Numbered from the stretch's first letter, positions 16,018 through 24,653 are shown. The stretch is DNA of 50,398 nucleotides from Thermoleophilia bacterium (GCA_025927685.1 JAICKX010000011.1:1-50398), one strand, 5' to 3'. Program-made: numbers and translations. The notes: a model not told the origin generated them from the sequence alone.

Positions 16018-18549
16018 GTGGCGGATGAGGTGATCCATCGGATCGATTCGGTCGCGGACCCGTCACGGCTTCCGTACACGGTCTGCGTCCTGCTCGAGAA
16101 CCTGGTCCGCCGGGCCGGCAGCGAGCACGTCACGGACGCCGACGTGCAGGCGCTCGCCAACTGGCCCGCGCCGGCCGAGGGCGCCCAGCTCGCATTCATG
16201 CCTGCCCGGGTCATCATGCAGGATCTGACCGGCGTGCCGGCAGTCGTCGACCTGGCCGCGCTGCGCTCGGCGGTCGCCCGTCGCGGCGGCGACCCGTCCC
16301 GGGTCGACCCGCAGGTGCCGGTCGACCTCGTGGTCGACCACTCCGTGCAGGTGGACGCGTTCGGCTCGAGCGCGGCGTACGAGCGCAACATCGAGCACGA
16401 GTACGGCCGAAACGGCGAGCGCTACGCGCTCCTTCGCTGGGCGCAGGGCGCGTTCGGCAACTTCCGGGTCGTCCCGCCGGGCATGGGCATCGTCCACCAG
16501 GTGAACCTCGAGTACCTGGGCGCGGTCGTGGCGGTACGCGACGGCGTGGCGATGCCCGATACGCTCGTCGGCACGGACTCCCACACGACGATGATCAACG
16601 CGCTCGGCGTCCTCGGCTGGGGCGTCGGCGGGATCGAGGCCGAGGCCGTCATGCTGGGTCAGCCCATCTACATGACCGCGCCGCAGGTGACGGGCGTGCG
16701 CCTCTCCGGTGGCCTCCAGAGCGGTGTCACCGCCACGGACCTGGTGCTCACGATGACCGAGCGGCTGCGGCAGCACGGGGTGGTGGGCAAGTTCATCGAG
16801 TTCTTCGGCCCCGGCCTCGGATCGCTCACCGTCGCCGACCGGGCGACCATCTCGAACATGTCGCCGGAGTTCGGGGCGACCGCCTCGACCTTCCCGGTCG
16901 ACGACGAGACGCTCCGCTACCTGCGCGACACCGGCCGCTCGCCCGAGCACATCGAGCTGGTCGAGCGCTACACGAAGGAGCAGGGGCTCTTCCACACCGG
17001 GTCGGAGGCCGAGCCGGCGTACACCGAGACGCTGGACTTCGACCTCTCGGGCGTCGAGCCGAGCCTGGCCGGCCCGCGCCGCCCGCAGGACCGCGTGCCG
17101 CTGCCGCGCGTCGGGGCGAGCTTCGCGGACGCATTCGGCGCCGGCCGGAACGGCGGCGGCCTGGGCGACGGCTCGGTCGTGATCTCGGCGATCACGTCGT
17201 GCACCAACACGTCGAACCCGGCCCTGATGGTGGCGGCAGGGCTGGTGGCCCGCAAGGCCGTCGAGCGCGGCCTCACCACGAAGCCGTGGGTGAAGACCAG
17301 CCTCGCGCCCGGCTCGCGGGTCGTGATCGGCTACCTGCGCAAGGCGGCGCTCATGGAGCCGCTCGAGGCGCTCGGCTTCGATCTGGTCGGCTTCGGCTGC
17401 ACCACGTGCATCGGGAACTCGGGGCCGCTGCCCGAGGACGTGGCCGGCGCGATCGAGCGCGACGACCTGAAGGTGGCGGCGGTCCTCTCCGGAAACCGCA
17501 ACTTCGAGGCCCGCATCCACCCGGCCGTCCGGGCCAACTACCTGGCGTCGCCGCCGCTGGTCGTCGCCTACGCGCTGGCCGGCACCGTGAACGCCGACCT
17601 CACGTCCGAGCCGCTGGGGGAGGGGAGCGACGGCCCCGTCTTCCTGCGCGACGTGTGGCCGACGGCGGACGAGGTGAGCGAGGCGCTCGCGGCCTCCTTC
17701 TCGCCCGACCTCTTCACCGACGAGTACGGCCGCATCTTCGAGGGTGACGAGCGCTGGCGCAGCCTGCCGGTGCCGGAGGGCGAGCTCTACGCGTGGGACC
17801 CGGACTCGACGTACGTCCGCGAGGCCGCGTTCTTCTCGCACGACGCCGACCTGTCGGACATCGTGGACGCGCGCGTCCTGGCGCTCGTCGGCGACTCGGT
17901 GACGACCGACCACATCTCCCCGGCCGGGGCCTTCGCGCCCGCAACGCCGGCGGGGCAGTGGCTCGTCGAGCACGGCGTCGAGCCGCGCGACTTCAACTCC
18001 TACGGCGCGCGGCGCGGGAACCACGAGGTGATGGTGCGCGGGACGTTCGCGAACATCCGGCTGCGAAACGCGCTCGTCGAGCGGGAGGGCGGCTTCACCC
18101 GCCACCTGCCGTCGGGCGAGGAGCTGTCGATCTACGACGCCGCACAGCGCTACGGGGAGGAGGGCGTGCCGCTCGTCGTCATCGCGGGCCGCGAGTACGG
18201 CTCGGGCAGCTCGCGGGACTGGGCCGCGAAGGGATCGGCGCTGCTGGGCGTGCGAGCCGTGATCGCCCGGAGCTTCGAGCGCATCCATCGCTCGAACCTG
18301 GTGGCGCTCGGGGTCATCCCGCTCCAGTTCGCGGAGGGCGACTCGGCCGAGAGCCTCGGGCTCGACGGGACGGAGACGTACACCATCCGCGGGCTGGCCG
18401 GCCTCGACGTCGGCTCGCATGTCGAGGTGGAGGTGAACGGCGGCCAGCGCTCGTTCACATGCCTGGCCCGGCTCGACGCCCCGGCCGACGTCAAGGTCTA
18501 CCGGGACGGCGGGCTGCTGCAGATGGTCATGAAGCAGCTGATGGCGTAA
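16018..18549 (+). CDS. acnA: Aconitate hydratase (AcnA/IRP1 type)
   Basis: The 843-aa protein is a full monomeric aconitase that interconverts citrate and isocitrate in the TCA cycle. The 4Fe-4S ligands are visible in SCTNTSNP (first cysteine) and in GCTTCIGNSG (the CxxC pair). DHSVQVD, GTDSHTTMINALGVLGWGVGG, SGNRNFEARIHP, GDSVTTDHISPAG and GREYGSGSSRDWAAKG are all present. The N-terminus is about 20 residues shorter than E. coli AcnA but the fold-defining RLPYTVCVLLENLVR is kept. GTG 16018 is the only plausible start: a TACGCT box lies 6 nt upstream and no ribosome site is seen. The stop TAA forms part of the next gene's -10 box. Confidence 0.95.
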   Translation: MADEVIHRIDSVADPSRLPYTVCVLLENLVRRAGSEHVTDADVQALANWPAPAEGAQLAFMPARVIMQDLTGVPAVVDLAALRSAVARRGGDPSRVDPQVPVDLVVDHSVQVDAFGSSAAYERNIEHEYGRNGERYALLRWAQGAFGNFRVVPPGMGIVHQVNLEYLGAVVAVRDGVAMPDTLVGTDSHTTMINALGVLGWGVGGIEAEAVMLGQPIYMTAPQVTGVRLSGGLQSGVTATDLVLTMTERLRQHGVVGKFIEFFGPGLGSLTVADRATISNMSPEFGATASTFPVDDETLRYLRDTGRSPEHIELVERYTKEQGLFHTGSEAEPAYTETLDFDLSGVEPSLAGPRRPQDRVPLPRVGASFADAFGAGRNGGGLGDGSVVISAITSCTNTSNPALMVAAGLVARKAVERGLTTKPWVKTSLAPGSRVVIGYLRKAALMEPLEALGFDLVGFGCTTCIGNSGPLPEDVAGAIERDDLKVAAVLSGNRNFEARIHPAVRANYLASPPLVVAYALAGTVNADLTSEPLGEGSDGPVFLRDVWPTADEVSEALAASFSPDLFTDEYGRIFEGDERWRSLPVPEGELYAWDPDSTYVREAAFFSHDADLSDIVDARVLALVGDSVTTDHISPAGAFAPATPAGQWLVEHGVEPRDFNSYGARRGNHEVMVRGTFANIRLRNALVEREGGFTRHLPSGEELSIYDAAQRYGEEGVPLVVIAGREYGSGSSRDWAAKGSALLGVRAVIARSFERIHRSNLVALGVIPLQFAEGDSAESLGLDGTETYTIRGLAGLDVGSHVEVEVNGGQRSFTCLARLDAPADVKVYRDGGLLQMVMKQLMA

Positions 18550-18552
18550 GAT
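18547..18552 (+). promoter_or_regulatory. Putative -10 box (TAAGAT) fused to the acnA stop codon
   Basis: TAAGAT begins with the acnA TAA and ends 8 nt before GTG 18561 of the peroxidase gene. The peroxidase could therefore have its own leaderless transcript despite the 11-bp gap. Confidence 0.4.
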
Positions 18553-18560
18553 CACCCCTG

Positions 18561-19730
18561 GTGGGTACGACGCGGCGAAGGCTGCTCGCGAGCGCCGGCT
18601 TGGCGGCCGGCGGCATCGTCGGGGCGTCCGTGCCCGCGGCCGCGGCGGCGCGCGGCGGCCGGCTGCCCTTCCACGGCCGCTACCAGGGTGGCATCACGAC
18701 GCCGCCCCAGGCGCACATGCGCTTCGCGGCCTTCGACGTCTCCGGGTCGCGGGCCGACCTGGCCGGCCTCCTGCGCGCCTGGTCCGACGCCGCCGCGCGG
18801 ATGTGTGCCGGCGCCCCCGTCGGCCCCGTCGGCGGTGACCCGGACACCGCGCCCGTCGACACCGGCGACGCCTACGGGCTGCGCGCGGCGCGCCTCACGG
18901 TGACGATCGGGTTCGGGCCGTCGCTCTTCGACGGCCGCTTCGGGCTCGAGGCCGGCTACCCGCCGGCGCTCGCCGAGCTGCCGGCGTTCACGGGCGACCG
19001 CCTCGTGCCGGGCCGGAGCGGCGGCGACCTCGCGGTGCAGGCCTGCGCGGACGTCCGGCAGGTGGCCTTCCACGCCGTTCGCACGCTGGCGCGGATCGGT
19101 CACGGGGTCGCGACCGCGCGCTGGTCGCAGTCGGGGTTCGACTCAGCGCCGGACGGCCGCACCGGCCGGAACCTGATGGGGTTCAAGGACGGCACGAACA
19201 ACCTCGACGCGTCCGACGCGGCCGCCATGCGCCGGAACGTGTGGGTCGGAACCGGCGACGACCCCGCGTGGATGCGCGGGGGGACGTACCTCGTCACGCG
19301 CCGGATCCGCGTCCGGATCGAGCGCTGGGACGCGAGCGACCTGGACGAGCAGGAGACGGACGTCGGCCGGCGCAAGGTCTCCGGCGCGCCGCTCGGCGCC
19401 CGTTCGGAGTTCGCTCCGGTCGACCCGGCACTCGAGCCCAGGCACAGCCACATCATGCTCGCCAACCCGCGTGGGGCCGGGAGCGAGGCCGAGCGCATCC
19501 TGCGCCGCGGCTACTCGTTCGACGACGGCCTCCTCCCGGACGGGCGCCTCGACGCCGGCCTCTTCTTCGCCGCCTTCCAGCGCGATCCGCGCCGCCAGTT
19601 CGTCCCGATCCAGCGCCGGCTCGCCGAGCACGACCTCCTCGGCGAGTACCTGGTTCACACCGGGAGCGCGCTGTTCGCCGTGCCGCCCGGTTGCCGCGCG
19701 GGCGGGTACGTCGGCGACACGCTGATCTGA
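18561..19730 (+). CDS. Tat-exported Dyp-type heme peroxidase (EfeB-like)
   Basis: The 389-aa product begins with a twin-arginine signal (TTRRRLLASAGLAAGG, likely cleavage after AAAA near 31), so it folds with heme before export. Dyp family signatures are the GFKDGTNN (GxxDG) motif, a heme-ligand histidine in RHSHIMLANPR, and the RRGYSFDDGL segment near the end. EfeB proteins work with EfeU and EfeO in iron uptake, but neither partner is nearby, so its role here may be general dye or heme peroxidation at the cell surface. The start follows the TAAGAT box by 8 nt. Confidence 0.88.
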   Translation: MGTTRRRLLASAGLAAGGIVGASVPAAAAARGGRLPFHGRYQGGITTPPQAHMRFAAFDVSGSRADLAGLLRAWSDAAARMCAGAPVGPVGGDPDTAPVDTGDAYGLRAARLTVTIGFGPSLFDGRFGLEAGYPPALAELPAFTGDRLVPGRSGGDLAVQACADVRQVAFHAVRTLARIGHGVATARWSQSGFDSAPDGRTGRNLMGFKDGTNNLDASDAAAMRRNVWVGTGDDPAWMRGGTYLVTRRIRVRIERWDASDLDEQETDVGRRKVSGAPLGARSEFAPVDPALEPRHSHIMLANPRGAGSEAERILRRGYSFDDGLLPDGRLDAGLFFAAFQRDPRRQFVPIQRRLAEHDLLGEYLVHTGSALFAVPPGCRAGGYVGDTLI

Positions 19731-19838
19731 CGGGGCACGGCGCCGCTCGTCGGAACCCGGATCCGTCGTCGATGGGTTCGCCGTCCAGGGCGGAACCCGC
19801 TCCGGATCCGCCAGCGGGTCATAGATCCCCCCAGGCGA

Positions 19839-19844
19839 TACGCT
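19839..19844 (+). promoter_or_regulatory. Putative -10 box (TACGCT) of glcD
   Basis: TACGCT lies 7 nt before the TTG at 19852, identical in sequence to the acnA box. It supports the TTG start of glcD. Confidence 0.45.
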
Positions 19845-19851
19845 TGAGGGG

Positions 19852-21285
19852 TTGAGCCTCGTCGCCGACCTGGAGCGCGCGCTCGGCGCGGACGCCGTCC
19901 TCTCGGAGCCCGCGGAGCTGCGCACGTACGAGTGCGACGGCCTCACCGGCCACCGGGCCGTCCCCCGGGCCGTCGTGCTGCCGCGGTCGACCGGCGAGGT
20001 GCAGGCTGCCGTGCGGGCGTGCCGCGCGCACGGCGCGCCGTTCGTCGCCCGCGGGGCAGGGACCGGCCTCTCCGGAGGGGCGGTGCCGGTCGCCGAGGGC
20101 ATCGTGATCGGCCTCGCGCGCATGAACCGGATCCTCGAGGTCGACGTGCCGAACCGGCGAGTGCGCGTCCAACCGGGGGTCACGAACCTGGACGTGACGC
20201 GCGCGGTCACTGAGCACGGGCTCTTCTACGCGCCCGACCCGTCGAGCCAGCAGGTGTGCACGATCGGCGGCAACGTCGCCGAGAACTCCGGCGGCGCCCA
20301 CTGCCTGAAGTACGGTTTCACGTCGACGCACGTGCAGGAGCTCCTGGTGGTGCTCTCCGACGGCGAGGCCGTGAGGCTCGAGCGCGACGGCCCGATCGAC
20401 CTGGCGGGCGTGTTCGTCGGCTCGGAGGGCACGCTCGGGATCGCCACCGAGATCGTCGTCCGCGTCGTCCCGAGGCCGCAGCGGGTCGAGACGCTCCTGG
20501 CGGCATTCCCGTCCACGGACGCCGCCGGCGAGGTGGTGTCGGCCATCATCGGCGCCGGGATCGTCCCGGCCGCCGTCGAGATGATGGACGCGCTCACGAT
20601 CCAGGCCGCCGAGGACGCCGTCCATGCCGGGCTGCCGCGCGAGGCCGGCGCCGTCCTGCTCGTCGAGCTCGACGGGCCTGCGGCCGAGGTGGCGCTGAGC
20701 CTGAGGCGGGTCGAGGAGCTGTGCGCGGCCGGCGGCGCCACGGAGGTGCGGGTCGCCCGTGACGACGGCGAGCGGACCACGCTCTGGTACGGGCGCAAGG
20801 CGGCGTTCGCGGCGATGGGGCGGGTGAGCCCCGACTACTACGTCCAGGACGGCGTCGTCCCGCGCACGCGCCTCCCGCAGACGCTGCGCCGGATCGAGGA
20901 GCTGTCGCAGAGCTACGGCCTGCGGGTCGGGAACGTGTTCCACGCCGGCGACGGGAACCTGCATCCGCTCGTCCTCTACGACGCGGGCGTCGAGGGAGAG
21001 GCGGAGCGGGCCGAGCGGCTGGCGGCGGAGATCCTCGAGGCGTGCGTCGAGGCGGGTGGGTCGCTCACCGGCGAGCATGGGATCGGCGTCGACAAGGTCT
21101 GCGCGATGCCGTGGATGTTCTCGGAGGGGGACGTGCGCGCGATGGAGCGGCTGCGGGCGGCCTTCGACCCCGATGGCCTCTGCAACCCCGGCAAGCTCCT
21201 GCCGACGCCGCGGCTCTGCGGCGAGGTGCCGGGCCCGTACCGGCGCCATCCGCTCGAGCGCGAGGGGGTGGCGGAGCGGCTCTGA
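19852..21285 (+). CDS. glcD: Glycolate oxidase FAD-linked subunit GlcD
   Basis: The 477-aa protein has a PCMH-type FAD domain (about 40-220; RGAGTGLSGGAVP, PDPSSQQVCTIGGNVAENSGG and GSEGTLGIATEIVVR) and a FAD-oxidase C domain ending GNVFHAGDGNLHPLV, GEHGIGVDK and NPGKLLP. It oxidises glycolate (or D-lactate) to glyoxylate with electrons passed through GlcF to the quinone pool. glcE and glcF follow directly, making a glcDEF operon. TTG 19852 is chosen because it is 7 nt from a TACGCT box and begins just before the LVADLERALG helix. The stop TGA forms a CTGA overlap with glcE. Confidence 0.92.
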   Translation: MSLVADLERALGADAVLSEPAELRTYECDGLTGHRAVPRAVVLPRSTGEVQAAVRACRAHGAPFVARGAGTGLSGGAVPVAEGIVIGLARMNRILEVDVPNRRVRVQPGVTNLDVTRAVTEHGLFYAPDPSSQQVCTIGGNVAENSGGAHCLKYGFTSTHVQELLVVLSDGEAVRLERDGPIDLAGVFVGSEGTLGIATEIVVRVVPRPQRVETLLAAFPSTDAAGEVVSAIIGAGIVPAAVEMMDALTIQAAEDAVHAGLPREAGAVLLVELDGPAAEVALSLRRVEELCAAGGATEVRVARDDGERTTLWYGRKAAFAAMGRVSPDYYVQDGVVPRTRLPQTLRRIEELSQSYGLRVGNVFHAGDGNLHPLVLYDAGVEGEAERAERLAAEILEACVEAGGSLTGEHGIGVDKVCAMPWMFSEGDVRAMERLRAAFDPDGLCNPGKLLPTPRLCGEVPGPYRRHPLEREGVAERL

Positions 21286-22052
21286 TCGAGCACGAGCCGG
21301 GCGACCTGACGGCCGTGGTCGACGGCAGCGTCACGCTCGCCGAGCTGGGCCGGGCGCTGGCGGAGCAGGGGCAGATGCTGGCCCTCGACCCGCCCGGAGC
21401 CGAGCGCCGCACCGTCGCGGAGGCGTTTGCGTCGGCCGTCACCGGGCCGCGCGCGCACGGCTACGGCCCGCCGCGCGACCTGCTGCTCGGCGTCGCGCTG
21501 CGGCTGCGCGACGGCTCGGTCGTGCACGGCGGCGGCCGCGTCGTCAAGAACGTCGCCGGCTACGACCTGCCGAGGCTCGCGACCGGGTCGGGCGGCAGGC
21601 TGGGCGAGATCGCGCGGGCCTGCCTGCGCTTGCACCCGCTCCCGGCGGCGACGTGCACGGTCGTCGCCGAGCCCTCCGACCCGATCGTCCTCGAGCCGCT
21701 CCGGCCGGCGTGCGTGGAGTACGCCTGGCCGCCGGGGCGCATGCTCGTGCGCTTCGAGAGCCCGGCCGCCGCGGAGCTGGCCGAGCAGGCCCGGGCGCTG
21801 ATCGGAGGGGAGATCGTCGCCGACGACGCGGCGCTCTGGGCCGAGCACCGCGAGCTGGCCGCCGACCTGCCCGTGCACGGGTCGCTCCCGGCCGGCGTGC
21901 CCGCGACGATCGACGGCCTGCGCGCGTCCGGCGCGACGCGCATCGTGGGCCGCCTGGCCCGCGGCATCCTCCACGCCGATGTGGAAAAACGGGGTCAGAC
22001 CCCAATTTTTCAACCGCTGGAGGAGCGGGTGGTGGAGGCGTTCGGTGGCTGA
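21282..22052 (+). CDS. glcE: Glycolate oxidase FAD-binding subunit GlcE, apparently short at the N-terminus
   Basis: Homology to GlcE starts with EHEPGDLTAVVDGSVTLAEL and continues through FASAVTGPRAHGYGPPRDLL, VVKNVAGYDLPRLATGSGG and the C-terminal part. The usual first ~55 residues of GlcE, containing the FAD pyrophosphate loop, are absent. No ATG, GTG or TTG precedes EPGDL in the frame without reaching far into glcD. CTG 21282 overlaps the glcD stop as CTGA, in line with ATGA, GTGA and TTGA overlaps elsewhere, so I take it as start (256 aa). A GTG at 21315 is possible but cuts conserved residues. Near the end the dispersed palindrome is read through as EKRGQTPIF. It could be a decayed or unusual subunit. 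Confidence 0.75.
   Translation: MIEHEPGDLTAVVDGSVTLAELGRALAEQGQMLALDPPGAERRTVAEAFASAVTGPRAHGYGPPRDLLLGVALRLRDGSVVHGGGRVVKNVAGYDLPRLATGSGGRLGEIARACLRLHPLPAATCTVVAEPSDPIVLEPLRPACVEYAWPPGRMLVRFESPAAAELAEQARALIGGEIVADDAALWAEHRELAADLPVHGSLPAGVPATIDGLRASGATRIVGRLARGILHADVEKRGQTPIFQPLEERVVEAFGG
21982..22012. repeat. Copy of the GGGGTCTGACCCC palindrome inside glcE
   Basis: The element reads GAAAAAC-GGGGTCAGACCCC-AATTTTTC, with a core at 21991-22003 and A/T arms like the perfect copy at 39870-39906 but with changes in the left arm. It is translated in frame by glcE near its C-terminus without a stop. Confidence 0.6.
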
Positions 22053-23244
22053 GGTCACCACGCGCGAGCTGCTCGACACGTGCGTCCACTGCGGGTTCTG
22101 CCTGCCGGCCGGCCCCACGTACGGGCTGTGGGGCGACGAGTCCGACTCGCCGCGCGGCCGCATCCACCTGATGCACCTCCTGGAGCGGGGCGAGCTGGAG
22201 TGGGGCCCGGCGCCGGCGCGCCACTTCGACCGCTGCCTGGGGTGCATGGCGTGCGTCCCGGCCTGCCCGAGCGGCGTTCGCTACGACCTCCTGATCGAGC
22301 GCACGCGCGCCGAGCGGCGGGAGCGGGCGCCGCGGGGAGCCTGGGGCCGCGTGCTCGACGCCGCCATCTTCGCGACCGTGCCGCGGCCGCGGCTCCTGGG
22401 GGCGCTCTCGTGGCCACTGGCGCTCGGAATCCGGCCCTTCGCGCTGGCGCCGCGGATCCGCCCGGCCGACCTGCGCGCGCGGCCCGACCGAGCGACGCCG
22501 GCCAGGGGCGAGCGGCGGATGACCGCGGCGCTTCTCGAGGGCTGCGTGCAGCGCGCGCTCTTCGGGCGCGTGAACCGGGCCGCGGCGCAGGCGCTTGCCG
22601 CCGACGGGTGCGAGGTCGTCGTCCCCGCCGGCCAGGGGTGCTGCGGGGCGCTGGCGCTCCACGCCGGCCGTGAGCACGAGGCGCGGCGGCGGGCGGCCGC
22701 GACGGTGGCGGCGTTCGCCGGCCACGACCGGGTCGTCGTCACGGCCGCCGGGTGCGGCTCGGCGATGAAGGGCTACGGCGAGCTCCTGGGGACGGAGGAG
22801 GCGCACCGGTTCGCCGCGGCCGTGCGCGACGTGACCGAGCTCCTGGCCGAGCTCGGGCCGGCCGCCGAGCGGGCGCCGCTCCCGCCGACCCGTGTCGTCT
22901 ACCAGGACGCCTGCCACCTGAACCACGCCCAGGGCGTCGCCGCCCAGCCGCGCGAGCTGCTGCGGGCCATCCCCGGCGTCGAGCTGGTCGAGATCGAGGA
23001 CGCGGACACGTGCTGCGGCTCGGCCGGGATCTACAACCTCGTGCAGCCGCGCACCGCCCGCGAGCTGGGCGGGCGCAAGGCGCATGCGATCCTGGCGGCC
23101 GAGCCGGACGTCGTCGCGACCGCGAATCCCGGCTGCGCCGTCCAGCTCCAGGCGGCCCTGCGCCGGCTGGGCCGCGGCGACCTGCGGATCGTGCATCCGG
23201 CCGAGCTGGTCGCGGAGGCCGTTACCCCTGCTCAGGCGACCTGA
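22045..23244 (+). CDS. glcF: Glycolate oxidase iron-sulfur subunit GlcF
   Basis: GTG 22045 overlaps the glcE end by 8 bp and follows a GGAGG at proper distance, giving 399 aa. GlcF carries electrons from GlcD to the membrane. The second cluster motif is intact (C64, C67, C70, C74 in CLGCMACVPACP). In the first, CVHCGFCLPAGP, cysteines 13, 16 and 19 are present but the expected fourth one is Gly23. Two CCG-type domains follow, GCCGALALHAG and TCCGSAGIYNL, plus QDACHLNHAQG. The longer upstream frame starting in the palindrome is not homologous. The 3' end overlaps the convergent gene at 23222 by 23 bp. Confidence 0.9.
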   Translation: MAEVTTRELLDTCVHCGFCLPAGPTYGLWGDESDSPRGRIHLMHLLERGELEWGPAPARHFDRCLGCMACVPACPSGVRYDLLIERTRAERRERAPRGAWGRVLDAAIFATVPRPRLLGALSWPLALGIRPFALAPRIRPADLRARPDRATPARGERRMTAALLEGCVQRALFGRVNRAAAQALAADGCEVVVPAGQGCCGALALHAGREHEARRRAAATVAAFAGHDRVVVTAAGCGSAMKGYGELLGTEEAHRFAAAVRDVTELLAELGPAAERAPLPPTRVVYQDACHLNHAQGVAAQPRELLRAIPGVELVEIEDADTCCGSAGIYNLVQPRTARELGGRKAHAILAAEPDVVATANPGCAVQLQAALRRLGRGDLRIVHPAELVAEAVTPAQAT

Positions 23245-24427
23245 GCCAGACGCTCGCGTGCCGGGGCTGGAACGTCTGCTCGACCACGCCCAGGAGCTCG
23301 CCGCACAGCGCGTCGAGGTCGACCTCCTCGCGCAGGCGCCCCGAGAAGGCGCGCATCGCCGTCTCGGCGTCGACCGTGCGGCGCGAGAAGCGATGGTCGA
23401 TCGCGCGCTGGATGCGGCGCCGGAGCGGCTGGAACACGAGCGCCACCACGAGCGTGGTGACCGTGACGGCGACATCGCCCGACTCCCCCGTGACCGAGAG
23501 CGAGAGCGACCCGAGGAGGCCGATACCGCCCCCGTAGACCGCCCCGAGGACGGCGATGAGGCATGCGTAGACGAGCGTCTTTCGGATCACCAGGTCGACG
23601 TCGTAGAGCCGGTAGCGCAGGATCGCGAGCCCCATCACGGCGGGGAAGAGGACGATCGAGAGCAGGAAGGGCAAGTCCCCGGCGGCGGCGAACCCGGCGA
23701 CCTGGAACGGCAGGCTGACGGCAAACACCGCCACCCAGATCAGGACACCCGCGACCACCCATTTCATCTGCTGGCGCTCGACGCCGGCTGACCGGCGGAA
23801 TCGCAGCGCCATCGCTGCGACGCCTCCCAGGAATGCGACGACGGTCAACGGAAGCGAGACCGTCTGAACGACGTTCAGGGCCGTCTCGAGGCCCCCGGAC
23901 GCAGCGAGCGGGTTGTGGATCCCGTGGAGCGGAGGCTCGCCGGTGAAGTCCAGGAAGCCTCGCGAGAGGCCGCACACCGTCGCCGTGATCGCCGCGGCCA
24001 CCACCGGGCGCCAGCGGGGCGTGAGCGCGCGCCCATCCGGGAAGAGCAGGAGCAGGAGCAGCATCGCGCCGAGGTAGATGCTGTCGAGTGCTGTCGACGC
24101 GATCCAGAACGCGGCCCGCCCGGCCGGCAGCGAGTCCGGGTCGACCGCCAGCGAGTAGACGGCGTAGTTCTGGGCCAGGTTGTGGCAGAGCGAGAAGAAG
24201 AACGCCACGGTTACGAAGAGCCAGCCGATGGAGTGGGCGCGGTGCCGCCAGACGATCAGCGCCCCGAAGACGGCAAAGCCGATCGTGGTCGGCGAGAACA
24301 TGACCGTCGCGGCGAGCGACTGGGCGTCGCGGTCGAGGATGCCGAGCACGATCGCGCCGGCATCGAAGGCGACGACCACTCCGACGATCGCCCAGACGAT
24401 CCACGTCTCCCGGCGCCTCCGCAGCAT
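23222..24427 (-). CDS. Multi-pass membrane sensor-like protein, fifth paralogue (unlinked to the array)
   Basis: The 401-aa product shares the array motifs: HSIGWLFVTVA, LLLFPDGRALTPRWR, HNPLA, RQQMKWVVAG, RYRLYDVDLVIRKTLVYA, FQPLRRRIQRAIDHRFSRR and TFQPRHASVWLRSPEQ. The HRFYR motif has become HRFSRR and the following segment differs (TVDAETAMRAF), so it may contact another partner. It has no kinase or phosphatase neighbour. ATG 24427 is preferred over the upstream start because the extra 32 residues are polar and a GATACT box lies 9 nt before it. It overlaps the 3' end of glcF. Confidence 0.78.
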   Translation of the reverse strand: MLRRRRETWIVWAIVGVVVAFDAGAIVLGILDRDAQSLAATVMFSPTTIGFAVFGALIVWRHRAHSIGWLFVTVAFFFSLCHNLAQNYAVYSLAVDPDSLPAGRAAFWIASTALDSIYLGAMLLLLLLFPDGRALTPRWRPVVAAAITATVCGLSRGFLDFTGEPPLHGIHNPLAASGGLETALNVVQTVSLPLTVVAFLGGVAAMALRFRRSAGVERQQMKWVVAGVLIWVAVFAVSLPFQVAGFAAAGDLPFLLSIVLFPAVMGLAILRYRLYDVDLVIRKTLVYACLIAVLGAVYGGGIGLLGSLSLSVTGESGDVAVTVTTLVVALVFQPLRRRIQRAIDHRFSRRTVDAETAMRAFSGRLREEVDLDALCGELLGVVEQTFQPRHASVWLRSPEQG

Positions 24428-24436
24428 GTGCGCATG

Positions 24437-24442
24437 AGTATC
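24437..24442 (-). promoter_or_regulatory. Putative -10 box (GATACT) for the fifth sensor paralogue
   Basis: GATACT on the minus strand ends 9 nt before ATG 24427. It is the same hexamer as at the SARP gene start. Confidence 0.3.
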
Positions 24443-24476
24443 CCGGACGGGGCGTCCCGGGATCGTTACGGCGGGG

Positions 24477-24644
24477 CTACTCGGCGTACCCGAGCCCGAA
24501 AGCCGTCGCGCAGAGGAGGGCACCGACCGCGACGCCCCACCACTCGCCGGGGATGCCGTCCAGCCCGTTCACCGCGAAGACGATGACGCCGGCCAGGGCG
24601 ATGCCCGACGCGATGATCCACATTGCCGCTCGGCCCGCGCTCAT
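24477..24644 (-). CDS. Small two-helix membrane protein
   Basis: The 55-aa protein starts MSAGRAAMWIIASG and contains two hydrophobic helices (about 8-25 and 36-52) separated by a NGLDGIPGEWW loop. The minus-strand frame is open far upstream, but that part is antisense to the DUF4331 gene. ATG 24644 is supported by TATCGT 9 nt upstream. It lies between the fifth sensor paralogue and DUF4331 and may be transcribed with the former (49-bp gap). Function unknown. Confidence 0.6.
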   Translation of the reverse strand: MSAGRAAMWIIASGIALAGVIVFAVNGLDGIPGEWWGVAVGALLCATAFGLGYAE

Positions 24645-24653
24645 GCGGCGGTG

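Noticed and set aside
14056-16038. 660-codon minus-strand open frame opposite the FAD enzyme
   Set aside because: The FAD Rossmann motif and C-terminal FAD contact are on the plus strand; the minus frame has no recognisable domain.
16063-18555. 830-codon minus-strand open frame opposite acnA
   Set aside because: AcnA is unmistakable on the plus strand; the antisense frame shows only codon-position GC bias.
21979-22044. Start of GlcF inside the palindrome (MWKNGVRPQFF)
   Set aside because: The first 22 residues are translated repeat and overlap glcE deeply; GTG 22045 with GGAGG upstream begins at family homology.
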